Below, piece by piece: positions 14,923 through 23,480 of a DNA stretch of 30,543 bases. This DNA comes from Wohlfahrtiimonas sp. (GTDB lineage Bacteria > Pseudomonadota > Gammaproteobacteria > Cardiobacteriales > Wohlfahrtiimonadaceae): positions 1 to 30,543 of the forward strand of contig JASLHB010000047.1 in NCBI GenBank assembly GCA_030149965.1. Reading direction: 5' to 3'. Position 1 is the stretch's first letter, and every line of letters starts with the position of its first letter. Made by a program: the position numbers and the translations under genes. A model generated the notes under the pieces. That model did no database searches. It saw only the letters and a program-made list of their open reading frames with translations, and was not told the DNA's origin.

Positions 14923-15762
14923 TTATACGTTATTTTGAATTGCCAGTGCAGTTTGATAAATATGATTTTTAGATAATTTTGTGATTTTCATGGCAATACT
15001 AACAGCTTGCTTGAGCGGTAAATCTTCCAGTAAAATTTTTAGTAATTCATCAAGATCAATACCTTCAGATTCTTCTGTTTCTACATTTGATCCTTCAATC
15101 ACGACAACATATTCACCGCGTTGTTCATCGCTGTGATCTTGATAATAAGTTAAGAGTTCTTCTAATGTATTGGAAAGATAGCTTTCGTAGCGTTTAGTCA
15201 TTTCCCTGCCAATGAAAGCATAGCGTTCAGCACCAAATACAGAAATGGCATCTTTCAACATTTCGATGATTCTATGGCTAGATTCATAAAAGATTAATGT
15301 ACGAGGATCTTTTCTTAAAGCATCCATTTTGCTTTTACGACCAGAAGATTTAGCTGGTAAGAATCCTTCAAAGCTAAAACGATCCGTTGCAATGCCAGAA
15401 ACAGAAAGTGCTGTAATTAATGCGCTAACGCCAGGAATTGGAATAACTTTCTGTTCATGTTCACGCAAAGCTCTAACAACTTTAAAGCCAGGATCAGAGA
15501 TTAATGGAGTGCCTGCATCGGAGATAATGGCAATAGACTTGTCATCGTTTAATAAATTTAAAATTTCATCAATACGATCAGTTTCGTTGTGATCATGTAG
15601 AGAGCGCATTGGCGTTGAAATATTAAATAGTTGCATTAATTTTGCGGAGTGTCTTGTATCTTCAGCAAAGATTAAATCGACAGTTTTTAAAGTTTCAATG
15701 GCGCGCGGAGACCAATCCTCAATGTTTCCAATGGGGGTCGCTACAACGTAACAAGTTGACAT
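14923..15762 (-). CDS. rsmI: 16S rRNA (cytidine-1402-2'-O)-methyltransferase RsmI
   Basis: RsmI 2'-O-methylates C1402 in the decoding centre of 16S rRNA using S-adenosylmethionine. At 279 residues it is standard length. The tetrapyrrole-methylase fold is shown by YVVATPIGNIEDWSPRAIETL at the start, IFAEDTRHSAKLM, ISDAGTPLISDPGF (about 83-96), PIPGVSALITALSVSGI, FEGFLPAKSSGRK, LIFYESSHRI and GREMTKRYE. GAGAG precedes the ATG at 15762. It is divergent from yraN with only 53 bases between. In E. coli rsmI is divergent from lpoA-yraN; here lpoA is absent from the gap. It heads the leftward run that continues into the MFS and DeoC-like genes. Confidence 0.95.
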   Translation of the reverse strand: MSTCYVVATPIGNIEDWSPRAIETLKTVDLIFAEDTRHSAKLMQLFNISTPMRSLHDHNETDRIDEILNLLNDDKSIAIISDAGTPLISDPGFKVVRALREHEQKVIPIPGVSALITALSVSGIATDRFSFEGFLPAKSSGRKSKMDALRKDPRTLIFYESSHRIIEMLKDAISVFGAERYAFIGREMTKRYESYLSNTLEELLTYYQDHSDEQRGEYVVVIEGSNVETEESEGIDLDELLKILLEDLPLKQAVSIAMKITKLSKNHIYQTALAIQNNV

Positions 15763-15815
15763 AGAGCTCTCTGATTCATAAAGTTAAGGTTTGGGATTAT
15801 ACAGGAAATGATGCA

Positions 15816-16166
15816 ATGAGCGAACCGCAAATAATTGGCAAATGGGGAGAAGCTTTGGCACGTGAATATTTAGAGGCTCAAGGTTTGCATTTCATTATGA
15901 AAAACTATCTTTGTAGAATGGGGGAAATTGATCTGATTATGAAAGATAAAGAGACAATTGTATTCGTGGAAGTTCGTGTGCGTAATACAAAGCTTCATGG
16001 CAATCCATTGGAAAGTATTACAGTACAAAAACAAAGAAAGGTGAGAAAGACAGCTGAAAGATATTTGCAGCAGACGAATCATCAAGGCGGTGCAAGAATT
16101 GATGTGATAGGGATTGATACATCTATTGAGCCGCCTATGATTACTTGGGTGGATAATGCTTTCTAG
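15816..16166 (+). CDS. yraN: YraN family (UPF0102) nuclease-fold protein
   Basis: A 116-residue protein of the UPF0102 family, which has a restriction-endonuclease-like fold related to Holliday-junction resolvases; its cellular function is not established. Characteristic motifs are GKWGEALAREYLEAQGL (about 7-23), MKNYLCRMGEIDLIMKD with the conserved GEIDLI, and FVEVRVRNT, which holds the E-x-R equivalent of the nuclease E-x-K triad, followed by KQRKVRKTAERYL. AGGA lies about ten bases before the ATG. It is single, convergent with the antiporter gene, whose stop is 12 bases away; no hairpin is visible in that gap. Confidence 0.9.
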   Translation: MSEPQIIGKWGEALAREYLEAQGLHFIMKNYLCRMGEIDLIMKDKETIVFVEVRVRNTKLHGNPLESITVQKQRKVRKTAERYLQQTNHQGGARIDVIGIDTSIEPPMITWVDNAF

Positions 16167-16178
16167 CTAATAGATAAG

Positions 16179-17594
16179 TTATATGAGAAAGATTACATTT
16201 AACAAAATATAAACAGGCAATAATGTGCCAATTGCTATGAATGCATAACCAAAAAATGTTGGCATTTTAATGCCTTGTTGTTCTGCAATGCTTTTGATCA
16301 TAAAATTTGGTGCATTTGCTATATAGGTTAATGGGCCAGTAAATACAGTTGCCATTGAAATGGTTAATAGCGTGGTTGGAATAGTGTTCATTAAATATGT
16401 TGCACCATCAGGATTATCACCAATTGCCATTTTGAAAAATACTAAATAGGTTGGAGCATTATCTAAGAAGGCAGATAGAGTTGTTGTAATCCAAAAATAA
16501 ATAACATTAATTGGGGCGCCTTTCTCATCATGAGCAAAACTCATTAAAAACTGTGTTGTAGGATGTTCCGGCGATTGCAGGATCAAAATAACCGGTGTAA
16601 TCGTAAAGAAGATGCCCAAGAAAATCTTAGAAACTTCTAAAATTGGCTCCCAATTGAATTGATTTTCTTGACGTAATATTTTAGGCGTAAAGCGTAGTGA
16701 AATAATAATCACTATGATAAAGATGATATCTCTGAAAATATTTTCTAAGGCAACGTTCGTGTTATGTATTTTGAAGTTGATACCAGGATTCCAAAATCCT
16801 GACATAATAATGCCAGCTAACACAAAGCCTATTAATATGAAATTAAATTTCCCCTTGATCACAATACGATTAGTTTTCAAAGGTTGTGCAATAATACCTT
16901 CTTTTTCAAATATTTTACTGTCAATGAGATAGAAAAGTATGAGTAGAAAACTAGAGGTAATAATAACAGGCATCAACATATATTGAAGCGTCCAGAAAAA
17001 ACTAACGCCTTCCAAGAAACCTAAGAATAGTGGAGGATCACCTAAAGGCGTTAAGCCGCCGCCAATATTAGCTACTAAGAAAATAAAGAAAATGATGACA
17101 TGAACTTTACATTGTCTATTTTGATTGGCTTGTAATATAGGGCGGATGAGTAACATGGAAGCACCCGTTGTTCCCATGATTGATGCAAGCATTGTGCCAA
17201 TTAATAGAATTGTTACATTTAATGCTGGGCTAGGGGCAAATGTTCCTGAAATTTGTATACCGCTAGACACGACGTATAATGTTAATAAAAGTAGTATAAA
17301 TGGAATATATTCAGATAAAATTGTATCAGTTAAAACTGAAACGCTGATAGGTGTACCAAATGTTATGATTAAAGGTATAAAGAAGGCTAATCCCCATGCA
17401 AAAGTTATTTTTCCATAATGATGTATCCAAAATTGTGGTGCAAATAAAGGTAGGAAGGCAATTGAGGCTATTAAGCCTGCAAATGGAATTGTGTACAAAA
17501 TAGATAGTGATGCTCCATCAATGGCCGTTGATGAGGCAAAAGAGGTTTGGAATAAACTTAGTGTTAAGATAATGGAAATAAGAAAAATGCGCAT
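16179..17594 (-). CDS. NhaD-type sodium:proton antiporter (CitMHS-like ion transporter)
   Basis: A 471-residue inner-membrane protein with about 11-13 hydrophobic helices and a first segment that looks like a signal peptide (MRIFLISIILTLSLFQTSFA). Segments typical of the NhaD/ArsB superfamily include LIGTMLASIMGTTGASMLLIRP in two blocks and NIGGGLTPLGDPPLFLGFL, whose GDPPL motif is a family hallmark, then DNAPTYLVFF in the second half. Family members exchange Na+ (or Li+) for H+; some related proteins carry citrate or other anions, so the ion is assigned only by resemblance. I chose the ATG at 17594, which has AGAGGGTG just upstream, rather than a TTG-initiated frame from 17621. The gene is divergent from the next one. 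Confidence 0.78.
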   Translation of the reverse strand: MRIFLISIILTLSLFQTSFASSTAIDGASLSILYTIPFAGLIASIAFLPLFAPQFWIHHYGKITFAWGLAFFIPLIITFGTPISVSVLTDTILSEYIPFILLLLTLYVVSSGIQISGTFAPSPALNVTILLIGTMLASIMGTTGASMLLIRPILQANQNRQCKVHVIIFFIFLVANIGGGLTPLGDPPLFLGFLEGVSFFWTLQYMLMPVIITSSFLLILFYLIDSKIFEKEGIIAQPLKTNRIVIKGKFNFILIGFVLAGIIMSGFWNPGINFKIHNTNVALENIFRDIIFIIVIIISLRFTPKILRQENQFNWEPILEVSKIFLGIFFTITPVILILQSPEHPTTQFLMSFAHDEKGAPINVIYFWITTTLSAFLDNAPTYLVFFKMAIGDNPDGATYLMNTIPTTLLTISMATVFTGPLTYIANAPNFMIKSIAEQQGIKMPTFFGYAFIAIGTLLPVYILLNVIFLI

Positions 17595-17701
17595 TACACC
17601 CTCTAGAAAATGATGTATCAAATGGAGTTTGAGTTTGGTGGAAAACCAGAATACGCTTATCAGAGTGATAAAATCCGTGATTCAGTCAAAAAATATGCTA
17701 A

Positions 17702-17730
17702 TTGTTAATACTTTACCAAATAATTATAAT
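17702..17730 (+). promoter_or_regulatory. sigma-70 promoter for the 17874 gene
   Basis: TTGTTA (17702-17707) and a perfect TATAAT (17725-17730) are spaced by exactly 17 bases. The predicted start near 17737 leaves a leader of about 137 bases before the ATG at 17874. A second -10-like TATACT at 17809-17814 has no good -35. No promoter for the divergent antiporter gene could be fixed. Confidence 0.6.
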
Positions 17731-17873
17731 ATTATTTAAGAATATGTGCGCTAATGTCGCTGAGTATAAATTATGCGAATTTGGCCATATGTTTTTGGGC
17801 GATTAGTTTATACTGACAAACCGCATAAATAATGTAATTGAAGTTTTTTATTTAGTTCTTAAAGGCTTGTTTA

Positions 17874-19217
17874 ATGAAATATAAAATAGTTTTTCGAGGA
17901 AAATTTAATACTGATGTTGATCAGAATGAAATCCTTGAAAATTTATCAGAATTATTCGATGAATCTATAGATGATATTCACGTAAAGTTTTTTTCATTAC
18001 AAAATGGTCAAGAAAAAACATTAATTTCAGGATTAAGTAATTCAGATGCTGAAGAGTATAAAGAAGCATTGAATGATGCTGGTGTTGAAGTAGATATTGA
18101 TTTAGATTTCAATATGGATGATTTGGCAGAGTTTGATCCTGAATTAGCCAATGCTTCAGCACCTAAACCAAATATAAAGAAAAAAACACCTGTTCTGGCT
18201 TCAGAAGCAAATGCAAATGTATCAGATATTTCTTTAACGTTGAATACATTTGAAACAAATAATCATTTATCTGCTGGTGTAAAACCAAAGCAGCCAGATA
18301 TTCGCAGTCGATTCTTAGAATCACAAGAATTTACTCTAATGAAAAATGATACGAATGTTCAGGCCGAAGAAGAAAGTCGTGTAGAAAAACTTAAGAGAAT
18401 CACGAAGAAGAGTCATGATCATATTGAGATTGATGATCGTGATATTAGTGTTGAACCGCCACTTTTTAATAGTAGTGTGAGAATAGGGCGATTGAGATTC
18501 TTGTGCCGTATTGTATTTGCAATGGCGATTTTAATGGTTTGTTTGAATGTATTGCCATTGTATCTAAGATCTTGGATGGGTAATGGTGGCTTCATTCCAT
18601 CGTTTTTCTTTGTACTTTTTGCATTCGTATTTGTGATTATGGTTGTTAGTCAAAGATTTTGTGATGTTGATAATCTAACCATTGGTTCTATGATATTTGT
18701 AGTGATAATTTTGGGTACATTTTTAATCAGTATATTTATTAATGATTATTATGCATTGAGTAATGCGAAGATTAAGTTTGCGAAAGATTTTTTGCAAACT
18801 AATTCTTTGAGTCATAATTTCTTCTCTATGCAGAAGGTTTTAGATACATATTTAACAGAAGTTTCTCATAAGCATATTTTACAACAAATTGATGCCATCA
18901 TTAAATGGATCGTTTATGTATTCATGATTGGTGGGGCGATTTTATTATTCTCTTTACCTGGTGTTGAAGGCAATAATCAGTTTGGTGCGCCATCAGAATC
19001 GCCAGATATTAAAGGCTATGCAATTTTAGTTGTGAGCTTTTTAGTGTTGTTGTATAGCTTATCTTATCCATACAGTAGTAAATCTCATAGAGCTGAACAT
19101 AAGCTCTACCAAATTGAGTTGTATGAATATTTAGGGCTTTTAAAACCATTACCAGATGAGTTTGAAACGGTTTACAGAGAGTATTTACATAAAATCCAAC
19201 AAAAGCTTGCCAATTAA
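17874..19217 (+). CDS. two-part membrane protein of unknown function (possible divergent DUF805)
   Basis: A 447-residue protein I cannot name. Residues 1-85 form a small soluble alpha/beta domain (MKYKIVFRGKF, LSELFDES, VKFFSLQNGQEKTLISGL, AEEYKEALNDAGVEVDI), followed by an acidic, Asn/Ser-rich linker to about 195. The C-terminal half has about five membrane helices, at about 209-228, 236-258, 267-288, 344-363 and 381-400. The start RIGRLRFLCRIVFAMAIL, then SQRFCDVDNLTIGSMIFVVIIL, resembles the GRxxRxxF...RRLHDxG pattern of DUF805 membrane proteins, but the match is partial. AAAGG lies eight bases before the ATG. The gene is upstream of lepA in the same direction, with a hairpin between. Confidence 0.7.
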   Translation: MKYKIVFRGKFNTDVDQNEILENLSELFDESIDDIHVKFFSLQNGQEKTLISGLSNSDAEEYKEALNDAGVEVDIDLDFNMDDLAEFDPELANASAPKPNIKKKTPVLASEANANVSDISLTLNTFETNNHLSAGVKPKQPDIRSRFLESQEFTLMKNDTNVQAEEESRVEKLKRITKKSHDHIEIDDRDISVEPPLFNSSVRIGRLRFLCRIVFAMAILMVCLNVLPLYLRSWMGNGGFIPSFFFVLFAFVFVIMVVSQRFCDVDNLTIGSMIFVVIILGTFLISIFINDYYALSNAKIKFAKDFLQTNSLSHNFFSMQKVLDTYLTEVSHKHILQQIDAIIKWIVYVFMIGGAILLFSLPGVEGNNQFGAPSESPDIKGYAILVVSFLVLLYSLSYPYSSKSHRAEHKLYQIELYEYLGLLKPLPDEFETVYREYLHKIQQKLAN

Positions 19218-19246
19218 TTTATAATTACAGGCCCTAATTTGAATTC

Positions 19247-19275
19247 AGGAGAGAAATCATATAGAGTTCTCTCCT
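19247..19275 (+). terminator. hairpin between the 17874 gene and lepA
   Basis: AGGAGAGAA (19247-19255) pairs perfectly with TTCTCTCCT (19267-19275) around an 11-base loop, followed by CTTTATTT. It may be a partial terminator of the upstream gene, or it may sit in the lepA leader. The left arm is itself a perfect Shine-Dalgarno with no start codon after it. Confidence 0.5.
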
Positions 19276-19299
19276 CTTTATTTGATAGAAATTAACTGC

Positions 19300-21093
19300 A
19301 TGAAGAATATTAGAAACTTTTCCATTATTGCCCACATTGATCATGGTAAATCCACGATTGCCGACCGTTTCATCCAACTTTGTGATGGATTAAGCGACCG
19401 CGAAATGGAGGCTCAAGTTTTGGACTCTATGGATATCGAAAGAGAGCGTGGTATTACAATCAAAGCACACTCTGTATCTTTAGACTATAAAGCTCGAAAT
19501 GGTGAGGTTTATCACTTGAACTTCATTGATACGCCAGGGCATGTTGACTTCTCTTACGAAGTGTCACGTTCATTGTTTGCATGTGAAGGTGCATTATTAG
19601 TTGTAGATGCTGCACAAGGTGTGGAAGCACAATCTGTAGCAAACTGCTATACGGCGATTGATCATGGCTTAGAAGTTGTACCTGTATTGAATAAAATTGA
19701 CTTGCCAGCAGCTGATCCAATGAAAGTTGCAGCTGAAATTGAAGATATCATTGGTATCGAAGCAATGGATGCAGTGACATGTTCTGCGAAAACAGGCATG
19801 GGCGTTGAAGATGTATTAGAAGAATTAGTGACTAAAGTACCTGCACCAAAAGGTGATCCTAATGCGCCATTAAAAGCTTTGATCATTGATTCATGGTTTG
19901 ACCCTTATGTTGGCGTTATCTCATTAGTACGTATTTTTGATGGTGTTTTACGTCCGCGCGATAAGATGCAAGTAATGAGCAGTAAACGTGTTTATCAAGT
20001 CAGCCATGTTGGTGTGTTTACACCAAAACGTGAAGATAAAAAAGAATTGTCAGCAGGACAGGTAGGCTTTGTAATTGCTGGTATTAAAGATATTGATGGT
20101 GTACCAGTTGGTGATACTTTGACGTTGGAAAATAATCCAGCGAATGAAGCTGTACCAGGTTTTCAAAAGGTTCAGTCTCGAGTTTTTGCAGGTTTATTCC
20201 CAGTGGAATCTACTGAATATGAAAACTTACGTGAAGCATTACAAAAATTACGTTTGAACGATGCATCATTAAATTTTGAACCTGAATCATCACAAGCATT
20301 GGGCTTTGGCTTCCGTTGTGGCTTCTTAGGAATGCTTCATATGGAAATCATTCAGGAACGTTTAGAGCGTGAATATGATCTAGATTTGATCACAACAGCA
20401 CCAACAGTTATCTATGAATTAGAAAAAACTGATGATGAAGTTGTGATGATTGATAACCCGAATGATTTACCGCCACCTAATAAAATTAAAGAATTACGTG
20501 AGCCAATCATTCGAGCGAACATTTTAACGCCACAAGAATATCTAGGTAATATCATCACCTTATGTGTTGAAAAACGCGGTGTTCAGAAAAATTTGATTTA
20601 CGCAGGATCACAAGTTCAATTGCAATTTGAATTACCAATGAGTGAAGTTGTTCTAGACTTCTTCGATAGATTGAAATCCATTTCGCGTGGTTACGCATCA
20701 TTTGACTATGAATTTGTGCGTTATGAACCAGCAAATCTAGTGAAGGTTGATATCTTAATCAATGGTGAAATGGTGGATGCTTTAGCATTGATCATTCATA
20801 AAGATAATGCTGTTTATCGTGGCCGTGAATTAGTTGAGAAAATGCGAGAATTAATTCCTCGTCAAATGTTTGATATTGCAATTCAGGCTGCTATTGGTGC
20901 GAATATCATCGCTCGAAGTACAGTAAAAGCGATGCGTAAAGATGTATTGGCTAAATGTTATGGCGGTGATGTTAGTCGTAAACGTAAACTGTTAGAAAAA
21001 CAAAAAGCTGGTAAAAAACGTATGAAGCAAGTGGGTAATGTGGAAATTCCACAATCTGCATTCCTCGCCGTTTTACAAACTGGTAAGCAATAA
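19300..21093 (+). CDS. lepA: Elongation factor 4 (LepA), ribosome-associated GTPase
   Basis: A 597-residue translational GTPase (E. coli 599) that acts on stalled or initiating ribosomes. G1 is AHIDHGKST (about 11-19), switch/G2 is RERGITIKA, G3 is DTPGH, G4 is NKIDLP and G5 is CSAKTGMG. LepA-specific C-terminal blocks follow: GFRCGFLGMLHMEIIQERLEREYDLDL (in two parts), LCVEKRGVQ, and KCYGGDVSRKRKLLEKQKAGKKRMK in the unique C-terminal domain. The ATG at 19300 (MKNIRNFSII) matches the family start; the longer frame from TTG at 19282 is not supported. The upstream ribosome site is weak. It is nine bases from lepB, the classical lepA-lepB pair. Confidence 0.97.
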   Translation: MKNIRNFSIIAHIDHGKSTIADRFIQLCDGLSDREMEAQVLDSMDIERERGITIKAHSVSLDYKARNGEVYHLNFIDTPGHVDFSYEVSRSLFACEGALLVVDAAQGVEAQSVANCYTAIDHGLEVVPVLNKIDLPAADPMKVAAEIEDIIGIEAMDAVTCSAKTGMGVEDVLEELVTKVPAPKGDPNAPLKALIIDSWFDPYVGVISLVRIFDGVLRPRDKMQVMSSKRVYQVSHVGVFTPKREDKKELSAGQVGFVIAGIKDIDGVPVGDTLTLENNPANEAVPGFQKVQSRVFAGLFPVESTEYENLREALQKLRLNDASLNFEPESSQALGFGFRCGFLGMLHMEIIQERLEREYDLDLITTAPTVIYELEKTDDEVVMIDNPNDLPPPNKIKELREPIIRANILTPQEYLGNIITLCVEKRGVQKNLIYAGSQVQLQFELPMSEVVLDFFDRLKSISRGYASFDYEFVRYEPANLVKVDILINGEMVDALALIIHKDNAVYRGRELVEKMRELIPRQMFDIAIQAAIGANIIARSTVKAMRKDVLAKCYGGDVSRKRKLLEKQKAGKKRMKQVGNVEIPQSAFLAVLQTGKQ

Positions 21094-21102
21094 GGACGTA
21101 TT

Positions 21103-21909
21103 ATGTTTTCCCAATTCACACACTATTTAGCAATTGCAATAGTTATTGCTGCACCGATTACAGGCTTAATTCTTTTAGCTGATAAAATTTTCTTTAAAAA
21201 GAAAAGAGCTAAAGACGATAAATTGCCTGTTGTAGTGGATTGGGCTGCATTTTTATTTCCAGTGGTTTTAGTTTTAACTGTATTGCGATCATTTATTGCA
21301 GAACCTTTTATTATTCCAAGCGGTTCTATGCAGCCAACTCTGTATGCTGGCGATATGATTGTTGCTAATCGTTGGTCATTTGGTTTGCGTTATCCTATTA
21401 CGAATCAACGCATCTTTAGCGAAGAAGGTGAAGGTGTGAATCGTGGTGATATTGCTGTGTTTAAATATCCAGTAGATCCACGCATTAATTATATTAAACG
21501 TATTGTTGGCATTCCTGGTGATGTCATTGATTACAAAAATAAGGTGCTTGTTGTTAATGGTGAGCCTGTTAAATATGAGTATATCAGTGCGGCTTTAGAG
21601 CCAACTTCTGAAATGCTTTATACAGAGTTCTTACCATCTAAAGATGGAATAGTTGCACATGGCATTCAAGTTGCGCCTTATAATACAACAGCAGATCACG
21701 GCATGGGATTAAAACAACAATTCCCATTCACAGTACCAGCAGGTCAATATTTGGCATTTGGTGATAACCGTGATAATAGTGCAGACAGTCGTTTCTGGGG
21801 GTTTGTTGCTGACGATCAACTCGTTGGTAAAGCCAATTTTATATGGATGAACTATAAATGTGTGACACAATTGAAAGATTGCGACCATATTTTTACAATA
21901 CTTAAGTAG
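21103..21909 (+). CDS. lepB: Signal peptidase I (LepB)
   Basis: The inner-membrane serine protease that removes signal peptides from exported proteins. Two N-terminal membrane helices (about residues 6-27 and 43-64) place the catalytic domain in the periplasm. The Ser/Lys dyad is visible: Ser75 in IPSGSMQPTL and Lys132 in YIKRIVGIPGD. The box E motif FGDNRDNSADSRFWG is complete. At 268 residues it is shorter than the E. coli enzyme (324) but within the range of gammaproteobacterial LepB. It sits between lepA and rnc, two bases before the rnc ATG. Confidence 0.97.
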   Translation: MFSQFTHYLAIAIVIAAPITGLILLADKIFFKKKRAKDDKLPVVVDWAAFLFPVVLVLTVLRSFIAEPFIIPSGSMQPTLYAGDMIVANRWSFGLRYPITNQRIFSEEGEGVNRGDIAVFKYPVDPRINYIKRIVGIPGDVIDYKNKVLVVNGEPVKYEYISAALEPTSEMLYTEFLPSKDGIVAHGIQVAPYNTTADHGMGLKQQFPFTVPAGQYLAFGDNRDNSADSRFWGFVADDQLVGKANFIWMNYKCVTQLKDCDHIFTILK

Positions 21910-21911
21910 TC

Positions 21912-22586
21912 ATGTTGGAACAGTTACAGAAAAAAATTAGTTACCACTTCAAAGATATTGCTTTATTAAAGCAAGCCTTGGTACATAGATCAGTTTCTCG
22001 CACTCATAATGAGCGCTTAGAGTTTTTAGGCGATGGTTGTCTAAATTTTATCGTTGCACACGCATTGTATGAACGATTTCCAGATGCTAAAGAGGGTGAA
22101 TTATCAAATATTCGTGCCCATTTAGTTAAAGAAAGCACTTTGCATAAAATTGCTAAAACACTAGAACTGCCGAAACACTTAGTGATCAGTTATGGTGAAC
22201 GGAAGAATGATGGTGCGAAACGCGCAGGTATTCTAGCAGATACAGTAGAAGCAATCATTGCAGCTGTTTTTTTAGACGGTGGCTTTGAGGCTGCTCAGAA
22301 AACAGTTTTAACCTTGTATGATTCTGAGTTACATACGATACATGAAACATCATTTACGCGTGTAACCGAAGCTGTTAAAGACCCTAAAAGTCGATTGCAA
22401 GAACATTTACAAGCGATGAATAAAAACATCCCAGAGTATGAAGTGGTTGCCATTGAAGGTCAGGATCATGCCCAGACATTTAAAGTAGCTTGTCATGCTA
22501 ACTCATTAACATCTATTGCAGAAGGAACAAGCAAGAAACGTGCCGAGCAAAATGCCGCCGAATTGATGCTTGAAAAATTATTATGA
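21912..22586 (+). CDS. rnc: Ribonuclease III
   Basis: RNase III cleaves double-stranded RNA in rRNA precursors and in regulated mRNAs. The 224-residue protein has the catalytic domain (about 1-150), with signature NERLEFLGDG (33-42), including E34, E37 and D41, and the second acidic pair D110 and E113 in LADTVEAIIAAVFLDGG. The usual Ser after LGD is Gly here. The double-stranded RNA-binding domain (about 155-224) opens with DPKSRLQEHLQAM and closes with SKKRAEQNAAELMLEKL. It overlaps era by four bases (ATGA), the common rnc-era coupling. Confidence 0.97.
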   Translation: MLEQLQKKISYHFKDIALLKQALVHRSVSRTHNERLEFLGDGCLNFIVAHALYERFPDAKEGELSNIRAHLVKESTLHKIAKTLELPKHLVISYGERKNDGAKRAGILADTVEAIIAAVFLDGGFEAAQKTVLTLYDSELHTIHETSFTRVTEAVKDPKSRLQEHLQAMNKNIPEYEVVAIEGQDHAQTFKVACHANSLTSIAEGTSKKRAEQNAAELMLEKLL

Positions 22587-23479
22587 ATCAACATGCTGGT
22601 TACGTTTCAATCATAGGCCGCCCTAATGTTGGTAAATCAACGTTAATGAATCGTTTGATTGGTCAAAAAATTAGTATTACATCGAGTAAGCCACAAACAA
22701 CTCGCCATGCAATTACAGGGATTTATACCGACCATTATTGCCAAGCAATTTTTATCGATACTCCAGGATTACATAAAGCAGAACATTCAGCTTTAAATCG
22801 TCATTTAAATAAAACAGCAACCAGCTCATTAGAAATGGCTGATGTGATTTTATATATGGTGGAAGCTTTAAAATTCACACCAGATGATGAATTGGCATTA
22901 AAACGATTACAGTATATTGAGAAACCAGTTATTTTGATCGTGAATAAAGTGGATCATGTAAAAGATAAAGAAGTGTTATTTCCATTCTTATCCGAAATGA
23001 TGAGCAAATACCAATTTGCAGAATGTATTCCAATTTCAGCATTGGACGATAAGCAAATGAAGTTAGTGATTAAGTCATTGACGCATTATTTGCCAGAACA
23101 AGCATTCTTATTCAGTGAAGATGAAATCACAACTGCATCAAGTAAATTCTTGGCAAGTGAGGTTTTACGCGAAAAATTAACGCGTCGTTTGAATCAAGAA
23201 TTGCCTTATGCATTGACTGTGGAAATTGAAAGCTTTGAAGAAGAAGTTGAATTGATGCGAATCAATGCTGTTGTTTGGGTGGAGCGCGAAACTCAAAAAG
23301 GTATTGTGATTGGCAAAAATGGCACGACTTTAAAAGAAGCAAGCATGCAAGCTCGTCAAGATTTAGAAAAATTATATGATAAAAAAGTATTTTTAAAAGC
23401 ATTTGTTAAAGTTCGCCAAGGTTGGTCTGATGATGAACGTTCATTGAATGCTTTAGGTTACATGGGAACAGAACTTTAA
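22583..23479 (+). CDS. era: GTPase Era (16S rRNA maturation)
   Basis: Era binds the 3' end of 16S rRNA and couples 30S assembly to growth. The 298 residues comprise a GTPase domain (about 1-170), with GRPNVGKST (G1), TTRHAITGIYTD (G2 region), DTPGLHK (G3), NKVD (G4) and SAL (G5), and a C-terminal KH domain (about 200-298) with the RNA-binding loop VIGKNGTTLKEASMQAR. All motifs are intact. recO, which often follows era, is replaced here by an EamA transporter starting one base after the stop. Confidence 0.97.
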   Translation: MNQHAGYVSIIGRPNVGKSTLMNRLIGQKISITSSKPQTTRHAITGIYTDHYCQAIFIDTPGLHKAEHSALNRHLNKTATSSLEMADVILYMVEALKFTPDDELALKRLQYIEKPVILIVNKVDHVKDKEVLFPFLSEMMSKYQFAECIPISALDDKQMKLVIKSLTHYLPEQAFLFSEDEITTASSKFLASEVLREKLTRRLNQELPYALTVEIESFEEEVELMRINAVVWVERETQKGIVIGKNGTTLKEASMQARQDLEKLYDKKVFLKAFVKVRQGWSDDERSLNALGYMGTEL

Positions 23480-23480
23480 A

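Noticed and set aside
17595..17621. TTG-initiated N-terminal extension of the NhaD-type antiporter
   Set aside because: AGAGGGTG lies directly before the ATG at 17594, where the signal-like hydrophobic segment begins.
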